The translations under genes were made by a program, and so were the position numbers. This document shows, piece after piece, positions 36,806 to 48,372 of a stretch of DNA of 64,000 nt (positions are counted from its first letter, which is position 1; each line of letters starts with the position of its first letter). Below the pieces are notes generated by a model. The model saw nothing but the letters and a program-made list of their open reading frames with translations. It did no database searches and was not told the DNA's origin. Source of the stretch: Tatumella saanichensis (GTDB lineage Bacteria; Pseudomonadota; Gammaproteobacteria; Enterobacterales; Enterobacteriaceae); assembly GCF_000439375.1 (NCBI RefSeq), contig NZ_ATMI01000056.1, positions 29,746-93,745 of the forward strand, in the 5' to 3' direction.

Positions 36806-37486
36806 ATGGACTATACGCTGACCCGCATAGACCCCGAAGGAAACGGCGATAATGACCGTTACCCCCTGCAGCAACAGTCTGTCGTCGCTGACCCGCTGGA
36901 ACAGCACGTTCACCGCAGCGTGTATATGGGTAAACTCGAACACGCGCTCCATGACATGGTGAACTGGGGCAGAAAAAACTCTCTGTGGCCCTATAACTTT
37001 GGTCTGTCTTGCTGTTATGTCGAGATGACCACCTCTTTCACCGCAGTACATGATGTGGCCCGTTTCGGTTCTGAAGTTATCCGCGCCTCGCCGCGTCAGG
37101 CTGACTTTATGGTGATTGCCGGAACTCCGTTCACCAAAATGGCCCCCGTTATCCAGCGTTTATATGACCAGATGCTGGAGCCGAAGTGGGTGATCTCCAT
37201 GGGAGCCTGTGCCAATTCTGGCGGAATGTATGACATCTATTCCGTGGTGCAAGGTGTGGATAAATTCCTGCCGGTTGATGTGTATATTCCCGGCTGTCCA
37301 CCACGACCGGAAGCCTATATGCAGGCGTTATTACTGTTACAAGAGTCTATCGGCAAGGAGCGCCGTCCGCTCTCCTGGGTGGTGGGCGACCAAGGGGTTT
37401 ATCGCGCCAATATGCCGTCTGAACGAGAAAGAAAACGCGGTGAGCGGATTGCCGTGACCCAATTACGTAGTCCGGACGAGATCTGA
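36806..37486 (+). CDS. nuoB: NuoB, NADH-quinone oxidoreductase subunit B
   Basis: Connecting-arm subunit that holds cluster N2, the last 4Fe-4S centre before quinone. 226 residues (E. coli 220). The tandem ligands are in [10 protein letters not shown], with the others in [12 protein letters not shown] and [12 protein letters not shown]. Gap to nuoA 15 bp. The C-terminal extension is lysine/arginine rich. Confidence 0.97.
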   Translation: MDYTLTRIDPEGNGDNDRYPLQQQSVVADPLEQHVHRSVYMGKLEHALHDMVNWGRKNSLWPYNFGLSCCYVEMTTSFTAVHDVARFGSEVIRASPRQADFMVIAGTPFTKMAPVIQRLYDQMLEPKWVISMGACANSGGMYDIYSVVQGVDKFLPVDVYIPGCPPRPEAYMQALLLLQESIGKERRPLSWVVGDQGVYRANMPSERERKRGERIAVTQLRSPDEI

Positions 37487-37582
37487 TCCGGGCCTGTAAG
37501 GCGGGTGCTCAGTAAGCAGGCTGAGTACTGCCTGATATCATCTTATAAGTGCCTGGTCACAGGCCGTCATGGTGAAGATCCT

Positions 37583-39382
37583 ATGTGTGATTTGAACACG
37601 CAAGATGCTGCTCTGCCGGTTTGGCAAACCCAGGATCATTTGGATGATCCGGTAATTGAAGAGCTGTCTCAACGTTTTGGCCCGCAAGCTCTAACCGTGC
37701 AGGCCACTCGTACCGGTATTCCTGTGGTGTGGGTGCCTCGCGAACGTCTGATAGAAGTGATCGATTTTCTGCGCCGGCTGTCTAAGCCTTATGTGATGCT
37801 CTATGATTTGCACGGCATGGATGAGCGGCTTCGGACCCATCGTCAGGGACTGCCAGCAGCGGATTTTTCGGTGTTCTATCATCTGCTGTCCATTGGCCGC
37901 AACCGTGACATCATGATCAAAGTGGCGTTAGCAGAAACGGACCTTAACTTGCCGACTCTGACCTCGTTATTTCCCAATGCCAACTGGTATGAGCGGGAAA
38001 CGTGGGAAATGTTTGGCATCACCTTCACCGGCCACCCGCATTTGACCCGCATTATGATGCCGCCGACCTGGACCGGTCATCCGCTGCGCAAGGACTACCC
38101 CGCCCGGGCCACCGAATTTGACCCGTTCACCCTGACCAAAGCCAAAGAAGATTTGGAAATGGAAGCCCTGACCTTCAATCCGGAAGAGTGGGGCATGAAA
38201 CGCGGTGATAAAAATGAGGACTTTATGTTCCTCAATCTCGGTCCTAACCACCCGTCTGCCCACGGTGCTTTCCGGATTATCCTGCAACTGGACGGTGAAG
38301 AGATCGTCGATTGTGTGCCGGATATCGGCTATCACCATCGCGGCGCAGAGAAAATGGGGGAGCGTCAGTCTTGGCACAGCTATATCCCCTATACCGATCG
38401 TATTGAATACCTTGGCGGCTGCGTTAACGAAATGCCCTATGTGTTGGCTGTCGAAAAATTGGCCGGTATTACTGTACCTGACCGCGTCAATGTGATCCGT
38501 GTGATGTTGTCTGAGCTGTTCCGTATTAACAGCCATCTGCTGTATATCTCCACCTTTATCCAAGATGTCGGGGCCATGACGCCGGTATTCTTTGCCTTTA
38601 CCGACCGCCAGAGAATTTACGATGTGGTGGAAGCCATTACCGGTTTTCGTATGCATCCGGCCTGGTTCCGCATCGGTGGTGTGGCCCATGACCTGCCGAA
38701 CGGTTGGCAGCGTCTGTTACGGGAATTTCTCGACTGGATGCCGAAACGGCTGAAGGAGTATGACAAGGCGGCATTGCGTAACAGCGTGCTGGTGGCCCGC
38801 TCCAAAGGCGTTGCGGCTTACAACCAGCAACAGGCCTTGGAATGGGGCACCACCGGTGCTGCGCTACGTGCAACCGGCCTCGACTTTGATGTGCGCAAAT
38901 GGCGTCCCTATTCTGGGTATGAACATTTCGATTTCGAGGTGCCGGTGGGTGACGGTATCAGTGATGCCTATAGCCGTGTGATGCTAAAAATGGAAGAGAT
39001 GTGGCAGTCACTGCGCATTCTCGAACAGTGCTTAAATAATATGCCCGCCGGGCCGTTTAAAGCCGATCATCCGTTGACCACACCGCCGCCTAAAGAGCGC
39101 ACTTTGCAACATATAGAGACTCTGATCACGCACTTCCTACAGGTTTCCTGGGGACCGGTGATGCCTGCCAATGAATCCTTCCAGATGATCGAAGCGACCA
39201 AAGGGATCAACAGTTATTACCTGACCAGTGATGGCAGCACCATGAGTTACCGCACCCGGGTTCGTACACCGAGTTTCCCACATCTGCAGCAGATCCCATC
39301 GGTGATCCGCGGCAGCTTGGTGTCGGATCTGATTGTCTATCTCGGCAGTATCGATTTTGTTATGTCTGACGTGGATCGCTAA
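37583..39382 (+). CDS. nuoC: NuoCD, fused NADH-quinone oxidoreductase subunits C and D
   Basis: Fusion typical of Enterobacterales: an N-terminal NuoC (30-kDa) part, about residues 1-190 ([14 protein letters not shown]), joined to NuoD (49-kDa), about 205-599, which lines the quinone pocket ([41 protein letters not shown] divided across the domain). The ATG at 37583 gives 599 residues (E. coli 596-600), with GGTGAAG upstream; an in-frame start at 37505 would add 26 unconserved residues. The last base overlaps nuoE. Confidence 0.96.
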   Translation: MCDLNTQDAALPVWQTQDHLDDPVIEELSQRFGPQALTVQATRTGIPVVWVPRERLIEVIDFLRRLSKPYVMLYDLHGMDERLRTHRQGLPAADFSVFYHLLSIGRNRDIMIKVALAETDLNLPTLTSLFPNANWYERETWEMFGITFTGHPHLTRIMMPPTWTGHPLRKDYPARATEFDPFTLTKAKEDLEMEALTFNPEEWGMKRGDKNEDFMFLNLGPNHPSAHGAFRIILQLDGEEIVDCVPDIGYHHRGAEKMGERQSWHSYIPYTDRIEYLGGCVNEMPYVLAVEKLAGITVPDRVNVIRVMLSELFRINSHLLYISTFIQDVGAMTPVFFAFTDRQRIYDVVEAITGFRMHPAWFRIGGVAHDLPNGWQRLLREFLDWMPKRLKEYDKAALRNSVLVARSKGVAAYNQQQALEWGTTGAALRATGLDFDVRKWRPYSGYEHFDFEVPVGDGISDAYSRVMLKMEEMWQSLRILEQCLNNMPAGPFKADHPLTTPPPKERTLQHIETLITHFLQVSWGPVMPANESFQMIEATKGINSYYLTSDGSTMSYRTRVRTPSFPHLQQIPSVIRGSLVSDLIVYLGSIDFVMSDVDR

Positions 39383-39897
39383 TGATGAATGATCAAAGAA
39401 TAGCCATTACGACAATTGAGCCGCAGGCGTTCTCGCTGAGCGAGCAAGAACGTCAGGCGATTGAACATGAAAAGCATCACTATGAGGATGCCCGGGCGGC
39501 CTCCATCGAAGCACTGAAAATTGTTCAAAAACAGCGCGGTTGGGTACCGGACGGTGCCATTACCGCTATCGCAGAGGTGCTAGCGATCCCCGCCAGTGAT
39601 GTGGAAGGGGTCGCCACCTTCTACAGCCAGATCTACCGCCAGCCGGTGGGCCGTCATGTGATCCGTTACTGCGACAGCGTGGTCTGTCACATCACTGGCT
39701 ATCAGGGAATTCAGGCGGCGTTGGAAAAGCTGTTGGCGATCTCCCCCGGCCAAACTACCGCTGATGGCCGCTTTACCCTGCTGCCGACCTGTTGTCTCGG
39801 TAACTGCGATAAAGGCCCAGTGATGATGGTCGGGGATCACACCCACGTGCATCTGACCCCTGAATCGATTGCGACCCTATTGGAGCAGTACCCATGA
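39382..39897 (+). CDS. nuoE: NuoE, NADH-quinone oxidoreductase subunit E
   Basis: Peripheral-arm subunit with the 2Fe-2S centre N1a. 171 residues (E. coli 166). The four ligands are in CDSVVCHI and [11 protein letters not shown], with [12 protein letters not shown] ahead of them. Start at 39382 or the adjacent ATG at 39385 are both possible. Overlaps nuoC by one base and nuoF by 4 (ATGA). Confidence 0.97.
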   Translation: MMNDQRIAITTIEPQAFSLSEQERQAIEHEKHHYEDARAASIEALKIVQKQRGWVPDGAITAIAEVLAIPASDVEGVATFYSQIYRQPVGRHVIRYCDSVVCHITGYQGIQAALEKLLAISPGQTTADGRFTLLPTCCLGNCDKGPVMMVGDHTHVHLTPESIATLLEQYP

Positions 39898-41231
39898 GTG
39901 TAAAAACTGTTGTGCGTACCGCCGAAACCCATCCACTGACCTGGCGGATGCGCGATGACCGGCAACCGGTATGGATCGACGAATATCGCAGCAAAAATGG
40001 CTACGCTGGGGCAGAGAAAGCCCTGAAAAGCTTAAGTCCCGAGGAGATCGTCGCTCAGGTTAAAGAGTCTGGCCTGAAAGGGCGCGGCGGTGCTGGGTTT
40101 TCCACTGGACTGAAGTGGAGTTTGATGCCGAAGGATGAATCCATGAATATCCGCTATCTGCTGTGTAATGCGGATGAAATGGAGCCTGGTACTTATAAAG
40201 ACCGCCTACTGATGGAACAAATGCCCCATCAGTTGGTGGAAGGGATGCTGATCAGTGCCTTTGCCCTAAAAGCGTGGCGTGGCTATATCTTCCTGCGTGG
40301 TGAATATGTCGAGGCAGCCGAGAACTTGCGCCGTGCCATCCAGGAAGCCACCGACGCGGGCCTGTTAGGCAACAATATTCTCGGCACTGGTTTTAATTTT
40401 GAACTGTTTGTCCACACCGGTGCGGGGCGCTATATCTGCGGGGAAGAAACGGCATTGATTAACTCACTGGAAGGTCGGCGCGCTAACCCGCGTTCTAAAC
40501 CACCATTCCCTGCCTCTGCGGGGGTGTGGGGTAAACCGACCTGCGTGAATAACGTAGAAACCCTGTCGAACGTGCCCGCCATCTTGGCTAATGGTGTGGA
40601 GTGGTACAAAGGGCTTTCTTCGAGCGAAGATACTGGCACCAAGATGATGGGCTTTTCCGGTCGGGTCAAAAACCCTGGGTTGTGGGAACTGCCGTTCGGG
40701 ATCACCGCCCGCGAAATTCTGGAAGATTATGCCGGTGGCATGCGTGACGGTCTACGTTTCAAAGCTTGGCAACCGGGAGGCGCCGGTACCGATTTCCTGA
40801 CCGAGAGTCACCTCGACTTACCGATGGAGTTTGCCAGTATCGGCAAAGCGGGCAGCCGTCTTGGTACCGCCTTAGCGATGGCCGTTGACCATGAAATTAA
40901 TATGGTGTCATTGGTACGTAACTTAGAAGAGTTCTTTGCCCGCGAATCCTGCGGTTGGTGCACCCCGTGCCGCGATGGTCTGCCCTGGAGCGTTAAAATC
41001 CTACGCGCTTTGGAACGCGGGGAAGGTCAGCCTGGAGACATTGAAACCTTACAACAACTCTGTCGTCAATTGGGGCCGGGCAAAACCTTCTGTGCCCATG
41101 CGCCCGGCGCAGTAGAGCCGTTACAGAGTGCCATTAAGTATTTTCGTGAAGAGTTTGAAGCAGGCATTGCGCCACAGCTGTACGGCAATGTGCGCGCGAT
41201 CAGCGGTATCCAGCCCAATCAGTTGAAGTAA
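39894..41231 (+). CDS. nuoF: NuoF, NADH-quinone oxidoreductase subunit F
   Basis: Holds FMN, the NADH site and 4Fe-4S cluster N3. 445 residues as in E. coli. NADH/FMN-binding glycine loop [20 protein letters not shown], the [17 protein letters not shown] segment, and the cluster ligands in [12 protein letters not shown] plus a downstream Cys (KTFCAHAPG). Overlaps nuoE by 4 bp; a 99-bp gap follows. Confidence 0.98.
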   Translation: MSVKTVVRTAETHPLTWRMRDDRQPVWIDEYRSKNGYAGAEKALKSLSPEEIVAQVKESGLKGRGGAGFSTGLKWSLMPKDESMNIRYLLCNADEMEPGTYKDRLLMEQMPHQLVEGMLISAFALKAWRGYIFLRGEYVEAAENLRRAIQEATDAGLLGNNILGTGFNFELFVHTGAGRYICGEETALINSLEGRRANPRSKPPFPASAGVWGKPTCVNNVETLSNVPAILANGVEWYKGLSSSEDTGTKMMGFSGRVKNPGLWELPFGITAREILEDYAGGMRDGLRFKAWQPGGAGTDFLTESHLDLPMEFASIGKAGSRLGTALAMAVDHEINMVSLVRNLEEFFARESCGWCTPCRDGLPWSVKILRALERGEGQPGDIETLQQLCRQLGPGKTFCAHAPGAVEPLQSAIKYFREEFEAGIAPQLYGNVRAISGIQPNQLK

Positions 41232-41292
41232 AACGGCGAGTGGTAAGCACAGCGGCGCTGATAAGACCGCACTGATGCGTATTATGTTTAAC

Positions 41293-41310
41293 GCCCGTGG
41301 CTGCACGGGC
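41293..41310 (+). promoter_or_regulatory. hairpin just upstream of the nuoG ribosome binding site
   Basis: GCCCGTG (41293-41299) and CACGGGC (41304-41310) pair around GCTG, five bases before the GGAAG Shine-Dalgarno of nuoG. It may set the translation level of nuoG or mark a processing site in the long nuo mRNA. Confidence 0.55.
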
Positions 41311-41330
41311 CTGACGGAAGCATGTTCACT

Positions 41331-44048
41331 ATGGCTACAATCCATGTAGACGGTAAAGAATATGAAGTTAACGGTGCAGACAACCTGTTGCAGGCATGTC
41401 TGTCCTTGGGGCTGGATATTCCCTATTTCTGCTGGCACCCAGCACTGGGCAGCGTCGGTGCCTGCCGCCAATGTGCCGTAAAACAGTATCAGAATGCCGA
41501 AGATACCCGTGGCCGTCTGGTGATGTCCTGTATGACACCAGCTGCTGATGGCACCTTTATCTCGGTAGAAGATGCTGAAGCACGGGAATTTCGTGAAAGT
41601 GTGGTCGAATGGCTGATGACCAACCATCCCCATGACTGTCCGGTGTGCGAAGAGGGCGGTAACTGCCATCTGCAGGATATGACGGTAATGACCGGCCACA
41701 GCTTCCGCCGCTATCGGTTCACTAAGCGTACTCATCATAATCAAGATCTTGGACCGTTTATTTCTCATGAGATGAACCGTTGTATCGCCTGTTATCGCTG
41801 TGTGCGCTATTACAAAGACTATGCCGGCGGTACCGATCTAGGCGTTTACGGGGCCCATGATAATGTCTATTTTGGCCGTACCGAAGACGGTACCCTGGAA
41901 AGTGAATTTTCCGGTAATTTGACCGAAGTTTGTCCGACCGGGGTATTTACCGACAAAACCCACTCCGAACGCTATAACCGTAAGTGGGATATGCAGTTTG
42001 CGCCGTCTATCTGCCATCAGTGTAGTGTCGGCTGTAATATCAGTCCCGGTGAACGCTATGGTGAATTGCGCCGCATTGAAAACCGCTATAACGGCAGTGT
42101 TAACCACTACTTCCTTTGCGATCGAGGCCGTTTTGGTTACGGTTACGTTAACCTGAAAGACCGCCCGCGGCTGGCACAACAACAGCGTGGCCCTGATCGG
42201 CTGACCCTTGATGTCGCTCAAGGGCTGCACGCCTGTGCCGATCTGCTGCGTCAGGCCACCCGCATTATCGGTATCGGTTCTGGGCGCGCCAGCTTAGAAA
42301 GTAATTTTGCATTACAGCAACTGGTGGGCGAAGAGAATTTCAGCACTGGCATGTCCACTGCCCAGCATCAGCAAGTGATGCAGGTTCTGAAAGTGTTACG
42401 CGAAAGCGGGGTCTATACCCCGTCACTGCGCGAAACCGAAGAATACGATGCCATCTTGGTGTTGGGTGAAGACCTGACGCAGGTGGCTGCACGGGTTGCC
42501 CTGGCGGTACGGCAGGCAGCACAAGGTAAAGCCCGCGAACTGGCGGCTGCGCAGAAAGTGGCTGACTGGCAGATCGCCGCCATCATGAATATCGGTCAGC
42601 ATGCCAAACACCCGTTGTTTGTCACCCATGTGGCACAGACGCGTCTTGATGATATCGCCGCGTGGAGTTATCGCGCACCGGTAGAGGATCAGGTCCAGCT
42701 TGGATTTGCCATCGCCCATGCCATTGATGGCAATGCCCCCGCGGCGGAGGGTTTCGATTCTTCACTGAACGGTAAGTTAGATGTGGTGGTGCAGGCGCTG
42801 ACCGGTGCCCGTAAACCGCTGATTATCGCAGGCACCCACGCCGGCAGTATTGCCATGATCGAGGCGGCCGCCAATATTGCCCGCGCCCTGAAAAACAGTG
42901 GCTCTGCACCGGGTATTACCCTGTTATTACCGGAAGCCAATAGCCTCGGATTGGCGATGCTCGGTGGCATGCCGCTGGAACCGGCGCTGGAAAAACTACG
43001 TGAGGGTGAGGCCGATGCCTTAGTGGTGTTGGAAAACGATCTTTATCGTCACGTTCCGCGCCGTTTAGTGGATGCCGCCCTCAATGCGGGCGGACAGGTG
43101 ATTGTGGTGGATCATCAACATACGCCAACCCTGCAAAAAGCTACGATCAGTCTGCCGGCAGCTAGCTTTGCCGAAGCCGATGGCACCTTGGTGAATAACG
43201 AGGGCAGGGCGCAACGCTCTTTCCAAGTCTTTGACCCGTCCTTTTATGACGACAGCGTGCAGATCACCGAAAGCTGGCGTTGGCTGCATGCCCTTAATGC
43301 TGCGATTGAAAAACGAGAAACCGACTGGTCGCAGCTTGATCAGGTGATTGACTCCCTAGTGGCAGCCTACCCGCAGTTGTCCGCGATTAAACAGGCGGCT
43401 CCAGAGGCTAGTTTCCGGATCCGCGGCCAGAAATTGGCTCGTTCACCTCATCGCTACAGTGGTCGTACCGCGATGCGCGCCAATATCAGTGTCCATGAGC
43501 CGCGACAACCTCAGGATAAAGACACCATGTTTGCTTTCTCTATGGAAGGCAATAACCAACCACAGGCTCCGCGCCAGCAGGTACCCTTTGCCTGGTCTCC
43601 GGGCTGGAACTCCCCGCAGGCATGGAACAAATTCCAAGATGAAGTGGGCGGTCATCTGCGCCACGGCGATCCTGGTGTTCGTCTGATTGAGCCGGATGAT
43701 AGCGGGTTGGGATGGTTTGCTGCCCCGCGTCGTCAGGAGAACACTGGCTGGCAGGTAGCGCCACTGCATCGCCTGTTTGGCAGTGAAGAGCTGTCGCAAC
43801 GCTCGGCAGTGTTCCGTAAACGCATTACGCCAGCGGTGGCAGTACTTCATCCCTCCGCTGCCGCGACCTTGGGGGTGGATGCCGGTGCTTGGCTGGCTGT
43901 GGAATGTGGCGGTGAAACGCTAACATTGCCCGTCGTGTTCTCCGAGCATCTGCCTGTCGGGTTGGTAGGTTTACCGTTGGGGATGCCGGGGATCCCAGAG
44001 TACCTGTCCGGCGCGACCATTGACTCACTTAGGGAGGCTGCACAATGA
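41331..44048 (+). CDS. nuoG: NuoG, NADH-quinone oxidoreductase subunit G
   Basis: Largest peripheral-arm subunit. From the ATG at 41331 ([13 protein letters not shown]) 905 residues (E. coli 908); an ATG at 41322 is rejected because GGAAG sits one base from it but 10 bases from 41331. N-terminal 2Fe-2S domain ([19 protein letters not shown]), His-ligated and 4Fe-4S centres ([27 protein letters not shown]), the extra bacterial cluster N7 ligands ([10 protein letters not shown] with a later Cys), then a molybdopterin-oxidoreductase-like domain without molybdenum. Overlaps nuoH by 4 bp. Confidence 0.97.
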   Translation: MATIHVDGKEYEVNGADNLLQACLSLGLDIPYFCWHPALGSVGACRQCAVKQYQNAEDTRGRLVMSCMTPAADGTFISVEDAEAREFRESVVEWLMTNHPHDCPVCEEGGNCHLQDMTVMTGHSFRRYRFTKRTHHNQDLGPFISHEMNRCIACYRCVRYYKDYAGGTDLGVYGAHDNVYFGRTEDGTLESEFSGNLTEVCPTGVFTDKTHSERYNRKWDMQFAPSICHQCSVGCNISPGERYGELRRIENRYNGSVNHYFLCDRGRFGYGYVNLKDRPRLAQQQRGPDRLTLDVAQGLHACADLLRQATRIIGIGSGRASLESNFALQQLVGEENFSTGMSTAQHQQVMQVLKVLRESGVYTPSLRETEEYDAILVLGEDLTQVAARVALAVRQAAQGKARELAAAQKVADWQIAAIMNIGQHAKHPLFVTHVAQTRLDDIAAWSYRAPVEDQVQLGFAIAHAIDGNAPAAEGFDSSLNGKLDVVVQALTGARKPLIIAGTHAGSIAMIEAAANIARALKNSGSAPGITLLLPEANSLGLAMLGGMPLEPALEKLREGEADALVVLENDLYRHVPRRLVDAALNAGGQVIVVDHQHTPTLQKATISLPAASFAEADGTLVNNEGRAQRSFQVFDPSFYDDSVQITESWRWLHALNAAIEKRETDWSQLDQVIDSLVAAYPQLSAIKQAAPEASFRIRGQKLARSPHRYSGRTAMRANISVHEPRQPQDKDTMFAFSMEGNNQPQAPRQQVPFAWSPGWNSPQAWNKFQDEVGGHLRHGDPGVRLIEPDDSGLGWFAAPRRQENTGWQVAPLHRLFGSEELSQRSAVFRKRITPAVAVLHPSAAATLGVDAGAWLAVECGGETLTLPVVFSEHLPVGLVGLPLGMPGIPEYLSGATIDSLREAAQ

Positions 44049-45022
44049 GTCTGCTGACACCCGACATCACCGCAATTATTATCCAAATCGTCAAAGCCGT
44101 GGTGATCCTACTGGTAGTGGTGTCCTGCGGCGCCTTTATGAGTTTCGCAGAACGCCGCCTGCTGGGACTGTTCCAGAATCGTTATGGGCCGAACCGTGTC
44201 GGCTGGGGCGGTTCCCTGCAATTGGTCGCCGATATGATCAAAATGTTCTTTAAAGAAGACTGGGTTCCACCGTTTACTGACCGAGTTATCTTCACCTTGG
44301 CACCGGTGATCGCCTTTGTCGCCTTACTGCTCGCCTTTGCCATTGTTCCGGTGGCACCGGGCTGGGTGGTGAGTGACTTGAATATTGGCCTGCTGTTCTT
44401 CCTTATGATGGCTGGGCTGGCGGTGTATGCGGTGTTGTTTGCTGGCTGGTCCAGTAATAACAAATATTCACTGCTCGGGGCAATGCGTGCTTCCGCCCAA
44501 ACCCTGAGTTATGAAGTATTCCTCGGTTTATCGCTGATGGGCGTGGTAGCTCAAGCGGGCTCATTCAATATGAGTGACATCGTCAATAGCCAGCAACACC
44601 TGTGGAATATCGTGCCGCAGATCCTCGGTTTTATCACTTTCTGCATTGCTGGGGTCGCGGTTTGTCACCGTCATCCGTTCGATCAGCCGGAAGCGGAGCA
44701 GGAGCTGGCTGACGGTTATCATATTGAGTATGCCGGTATGAAATTTGGCCTATTTTTTGTCGGTGAATACGTGGCGATCACCACCGTATCGGCGCTGATC
44801 GTCACGCTGTTTTTTGGCGGCTGGCTGGGACCTTTGCTGCCACCGATAGTCTGGTTTGTGCTGAAAACGGCCTTTTTTATGATGATGTTTATTCTGATCC
44901 GCGCCGCGCTGCCGCGTCCGCGTTATGACCAGGTGATGTCGTTCGGCTGGAAAGTGTGTTTGCCGTTGACGCTGTTGAATCTGCTGGTCACCGCCGCAGT
45001 CATTCTGTTCAACGCGCAATAA
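44045..45022 (+). CDS. nuoH: NuoH, NADH-quinone oxidoreductase subunit H
   Basis: Membrane subunit joining the quinone chamber to the proton channels. 325 residues with about eight membrane segments; conserved [20 protein letters not shown] at the matrix loop and [20 protein letters not shown], the acidic loop at the quinone entry. Overlaps nuoG by 4 bp; nuoI begins 12 bp downstream. Confidence 0.98.
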   Translation: MSLLTPDITAIIIQIVKAVVILLVVVSCGAFMSFAERRLLGLFQNRYGPNRVGWGGSLQLVADMIKMFFKEDWVPPFTDRVIFTLAPVIAFVALLLAFAIVPVAPGWVVSDLNIGLLFFLMMAGLAVYAVLFAGWSSNNKYSLLGAMRASAQTLSYEVFLGLSLMGVVAQAGSFNMSDIVNSQQHLWNIVPQILGFITFCIAGVAVCHRHPFDQPEAEQELADGYHIEYAGMKFGLFFVGEYVAITTVSALIVTLFFGGWLGPLLPPIVWFVLKTAFFMMMFILIRAALPRPRYDQVMSFGWKVCLPLTLLNLLVTAAVILFNAQ

Positions 45023-45034
45023 GGGAGTCGCGTC

Positions 45035-45577
45035 ATGAAACTGAAAGAGATTGCTAAAGGGTTTGCTACGCAGGTGCGCAGTATCTGGATGATCGGTATG
45101 CATGCCTTTGCCAAAAGGGAAACGCAGATGTATCCGGAGGAGCCGGTGTATCTGCCGCCACGTTATCGCGGACGTATTGTACTGACCCGAGATCCAGACG
45201 GCCAAGAGCGCTGTGTGGCCTGTAACCTGTGTGCGGTAGCCTGTCCGGTAGGCTGTATTTCGCTACAGAAGGCGGAAATGTCAGACGGTCGCTGGTACCC
45301 AGAGTTTTTTCGGATCAACTTCTCACGCTGCATTTTCTGCGGACTCTGTGAAGAAGCTTGTCCGACCACCGCTATCCAGCTCACCCCGGACTTCGAATTG
45401 GGTGAGTTTAAACGTCAGGATCTGGTCTACGAAAAAGAAGACCTGCTGATTTCGGGCCCGGGCAAATACCCTGAATACAACTTTTACCGGATGGCCGGTA
45501 TGGCAATTGACGGGAAAGAGAAAGGTTCAGCCGAAAATGAAGCCAAACCTGTCGACGTTAAAGGCTTATTACCCTAA
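45035..45577 (+). CDS. nuoI: NuoI, NADH-quinone oxidoreductase subunit I
   Basis: Connecting-arm ferredoxin-like subunit carrying clusters N6a and N6b. 180 residues as in E. coli. Two CxxCxxCxxxCP motifs: [15 protein letters not shown] and [15 protein letters not shown]. An amphipathic N-terminus anchors it to the membrane arm. Strong AAGGAG for nuoJ overlaps its stop region. Confidence 0.98.
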   Translation: MKLKEIAKGFATQVRSIWMIGMHAFAKRETQMYPEEPVYLPPRYRGRIVLTRDPDGQERCVACNLCAVACPVGCISLQKAEMSDGRWYPEFFRINFSRCIFCGLCEEACPTTAIQLTPDFELGEFKRQDLVYEKEDLLISGPGKYPEYNFYRMAGMAIDGKEKGSAENEAKPVDVKGLLP

Positions 45578-45587
45578 GGAGTCGGGC

Positions 45588-46142
45588 ATGGAATTCGCGT
45601 TTTACTGTTGCGGGGCAATTGCGGTGTTAACCACCCTACGGGTGATTACCCACACTAACCCAGTGCACGCGCTGTTATATCTGATTATCTCGTTGTTGGC
45701 GGTGGCTGGCGTGTTCTTCTCCCTCGGAGCCTATTTTGCCGGCGCGTTGGAGATCATCGTCTATGCCGGGGCCATTATGGTGCTGTTTGTGTTCGTGGTG
45801 ATGATGCTTAACCTAGGCAAGGCCCAGCAGAAGCAAGAACAGGAATGGCTGAAGCCGTCGCTGTGGATTGGACCTGGAGTGATTGCACTGCTATTGCTGG
45901 TCGCCATGATTTACGGCATTCAGTCAGTGAATGACCAAGGGATAGATGGGCAGGTGCTTGACGCCAAAGCGGTAGGGATCAGCCTATTTGGCCCTTATGT
46001 GCTGGCGGTGGAATTGGCATCAATGTTACTGCTGGCCGGGGTGGTCGTGGCTTATCACATTGGTCGTGAAGATCGTCGTGGTGAGGTGTTGACTAACCGT
46101 CCCGATGATTCGGTACAGGCAAACAAGGAGCAGCCATTATGA
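45588..46142 (+). CDS. nuoJ: NuoJ, NADH-quinone oxidoreductase subunit J
   Basis: Membrane-arm subunit with five membrane segments; its third helix holds the pi-bulge region [21 protein letters not shown]. The ATG at 45588 after AAGGAG gives 184 residues, exactly the E. coli length; an open frame reaching back to 45507 inside nuoI is not the real start. Overlaps nuoK by 4 bp. Confidence 0.97.
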   Translation: MEFAFYCCGAIAVLTTLRVITHTNPVHALLYLIISLLAVAGVFFSLGAYFAGALEIIVYAGAIMVLFVFVVMMLNLGKAQQKQEQEWLKPSLWIGPGVIALLLLVAMIYGIQSVNDQGIDGQVLDAKAVGISLFGPYVLAVELASMLLLAGVVVAYHIGREDRRGEVLTNRPDDSVQANKEQPL

Positions 46143-46441
46143 TCCCTCTGCAACACGGGCTGATTTTAGCGGCCATCTTATTTGTACTCGGGCTGACTTC
46201 GCTGATCCTGCGGCGTAACCTGCTGTTTATGCTGATTGGTCTGGAAATTATGATCAATGCAGCGGCGCTGGCACTGGTGGTGGCGGGCAGTTATTGGGGG
46301 CAGGCCGACGGACAGGTCATGTATATCCTGGCGATCAGTCTCGCGGCCGCAGAAGCCAGTATTGGTTTGGCATTGCTGCTGCAATTACATCGTCGCCGCC
46401 AGACTCTGAATATTGATTCAGTGAGTGAGATGCGCGGATGA
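46139..46441 (+). CDS. nuoK: NuoK, NADH-quinone oxidoreductase subunit K
   Basis: 100-residue MrpC-like membrane subunit with three membrane segments and the two conserved glutamates in [13 protein letters not shown] and [13 protein letters not shown], part of the proton path. Overlaps nuoJ and nuoL by 4 bp each. Confidence 0.98.
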   Translation: MIPLQHGLILAAILFVLGLTSLILRRNLLFMLIGLEIMINAAALALVVAGSYWGQADGQVMYILAISLAAAEASIGLALLLQLHRRRQTLNIDSVSEMRG

Positions 46442-48273
46442 ACCTTCTTTATTTGACAGTGTTGTTGCCGTTACTCGGCTTTATCCTACTGGCCTTCTCC
46501 CGTGGACGCTTTTCAGAAAATTTTGCCGCGACCATTGGTGTCGGCTCCGTCGGCCTGTCCGCTTTGGTGACCCTGTATGTCGGCGTGGATTTTTTCGCGG
46601 CACAGCAGCAGCCTTTTCAACAGATGCTCTGGACGTGGATGCAGGTCGGGAACTTTATGATCCCAGTCAATCTGCGTCTCGACGGTTTGTCGATGACCAT
46701 GCTGTCGGTGGTGACCGGGGTCGGTTTTCTGATCCATCTGTTCGCCTCCTGGTATATGCGCGGAGAGGAGGGGTATTCACGCTTTTTCGCCTACACCAAT
46801 CTGTTTATTGCCAGTATGGTGGTGTTGGTGCTGGCGGATAACCTGATGCTGATGTACCTCGGTTGGGAAGGGGTCGGGCTGTGCTCCTATCTGCTGATCG
46901 GCTTTTACTACACTAATCCAGATAACGGCAAAGCTGCCATGAAGGCCTTTATCATTACCCGTATCGGTGATGTATTCTTGGCCATCGGTCTGTTTATTTT
47001 GTACACCCAACTCGGCACCCTGAATTTCCAAGAGATGGCCGCATTGGCCCCCGCACACTTTGCCATCAACAATCACATGCTGCAGTGGGCGACTCTGATG
47101 TTACTCGGTGGAGCGGTGGGTAAATCTGCTCAGTTACCGCTACAGACCTGGCTTGCGGACGCAATGGCGGGTCCAACGCCGGTTTCAGCCCTGATCCACG
47201 CCGCCACCATGGTTACCGCAGGGGTTTATCTGATTGCCCGTAGCCACGGCTTGTTCCTACTGACGCCGGAGATCCTGCACTTAGTCGGCATTATTGGTGC
47301 CATTACCTTAGTACTGGCAGGGTTTGCTGCACTGGTCCAGACGGATATCAAGCGGGTACTGGCCTATTCGACCATGAGCCAGATTGGCTATATGTTCTTG
47401 GCGCTGGGTGTCCAAGCTTGGGATGCCGCGATCTTCCATCTGATGACGCATGCCTTCTTTAAAGCGTTACTGTTCTTGTCTTCAGGGTCGGTGATCCTCG
47501 CCTGCCATCACGAACAGAATATCTTCAAAATGGGTGGCCTACGTAAGCGTATCCCATTGGTTTATACCTGCTTCTTGGTTGGTGGGGCCGCTCTGTCGGC
47601 GCTACCGGTGATCACTGCCGGTTTCTACAGTAAAGACGCCATCCTCTATGGCGCCATGATCAACGGTCATCAACTGCTATTGCTGGCAGGCTTGGTGGGC
47701 GCTTTCCTCACCTCGGTGTATACCTTCCGCATGATTTTTATCGTCTTCCATGGTGAAGAAAAAATCCATGCTCATGCAGGGAAAGGGATCTCCCATCATT
47801 TACCGTTGCTGGTTCTACTGGTGTTATCGACCTTTGTCGGGGCGTGGATCACTCCGCCGTTGTCGGGGGTTCTGCCGGCCACCGGTGGCGGTGAAGCAGG
47901 GCGTATGGCGCTGGAAATGACTTCTGGTGGTGTGGCGGTAGCGGGCATTTTGGTGGCGGCCCTGTTATGGCTTGGTCGTCGCAAGCTGGTGACCAGCGTA
48001 GCGTCCAGTGCGCCGGGACGTCTGCTGAGTCGCTGGTGGTTTGCTGCTTGGGGCTTTGACTGGATCTACAACCTGTTATTTGTGAAGACCTTCCGTGCTA
48101 TTGCTTGGCTGCTGAAATCCGATCCTTTTAACGGACTGCTCAATCTGTTGGCAGTGATCGCGCGGTCGGCAGGTAAAGGCATTGCGGTAAGCGAAAATGG
48201 TTATCTGCGCTGGTATGTGGCCTCAATGGGCATCGGTGCAGTTGTGGTGCTGGCGTTAATGCTGGTGGTTTGA
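46438..48273 (+). CDS. nuoL: NuoL, NADH-quinone oxidoreductase subunit L
   Basis: Distal antiporter-like proton-pumping subunit. 611 residues (E. coli 613): fourteen core helices plus the long lateral helix and final anchor at the C-terminus. Conserved acidic and lysine residues in [56 protein letters not shown] divided across helices 7-8, and [19 protein letters not shown] 99-bp gap with a small hairpin precedes nuoM. Confidence 0.97.
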   Translation: MNLLYLTVLLPLLGFILLAFSRGRFSENFAATIGVGSVGLSALVTLYVGVDFFAAQQQPFQQMLWTWMQVGNFMIPVNLRLDGLSMTMLSVVTGVGFLIHLFASWYMRGEEGYSRFFAYTNLFIASMVVLVLADNLMLMYLGWEGVGLCSYLLIGFYYTNPDNGKAAMKAFIITRIGDVFLAIGLFILYTQLGTLNFQEMAALAPAHFAINNHMLQWATLMLLGGAVGKSAQLPLQTWLADAMAGPTPVSALIHAATMVTAGVYLIARSHGLFLLTPEILHLVGIIGAITLVLAGFAALVQTDIKRVLAYSTMSQIGYMFLALGVQAWDAAIFHLMTHAFFKALLFLSSGSVILACHHEQNIFKMGGLRKRIPLVYTCFLVGGAALSALPVITAGFYSKDAILYGAMINGHQLLLLAGLVGAFLTSVYTFRMIFIVFHGEEKIHAHAGKGISHHLPLLVLLVLSTFVGAWITPPLSGVLPATGGGEAGRMALEMTSGGVAVAGILVAALLWLGRRKLVTSVASSAPGRLLSRWWFAAWGFDWIYNLLFVKTFRAIAWLLKSDPFNGLLNLLAVIARSAGKGIAVSENGYLRWYVASMGIGAVVVLALMLVV

Positions 48274-48324
48274 GGTGAGTGTGTGGGGAAGGGCAATATT
48301 CTTGACCCCGGAACTCGATAAATT

Positions 48325-48349
48325 TCCATCCCCTGATGCAGAGGATGGA
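48325..48349 (+). repeat. small hairpin in the nuoL-nuoM gap
   Basis: TCCATCC (48325-48331) pairs with GGATGGA (48343-48349). No U tract. The gap also exists in E. coli and may hold an mRNA-processing or stability element. Confidence 0.4.
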
Positions 48350-48372
48350 TCACTAAAAGGGAACCAAACGCC

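Noticed and set aside
37967..38689. 240-codon minus-strand open frame inside nuoCD
   Set aside because: Antisense shadow of nuoCD, with His-rich translation typical of reversed codons and no family resemblance.
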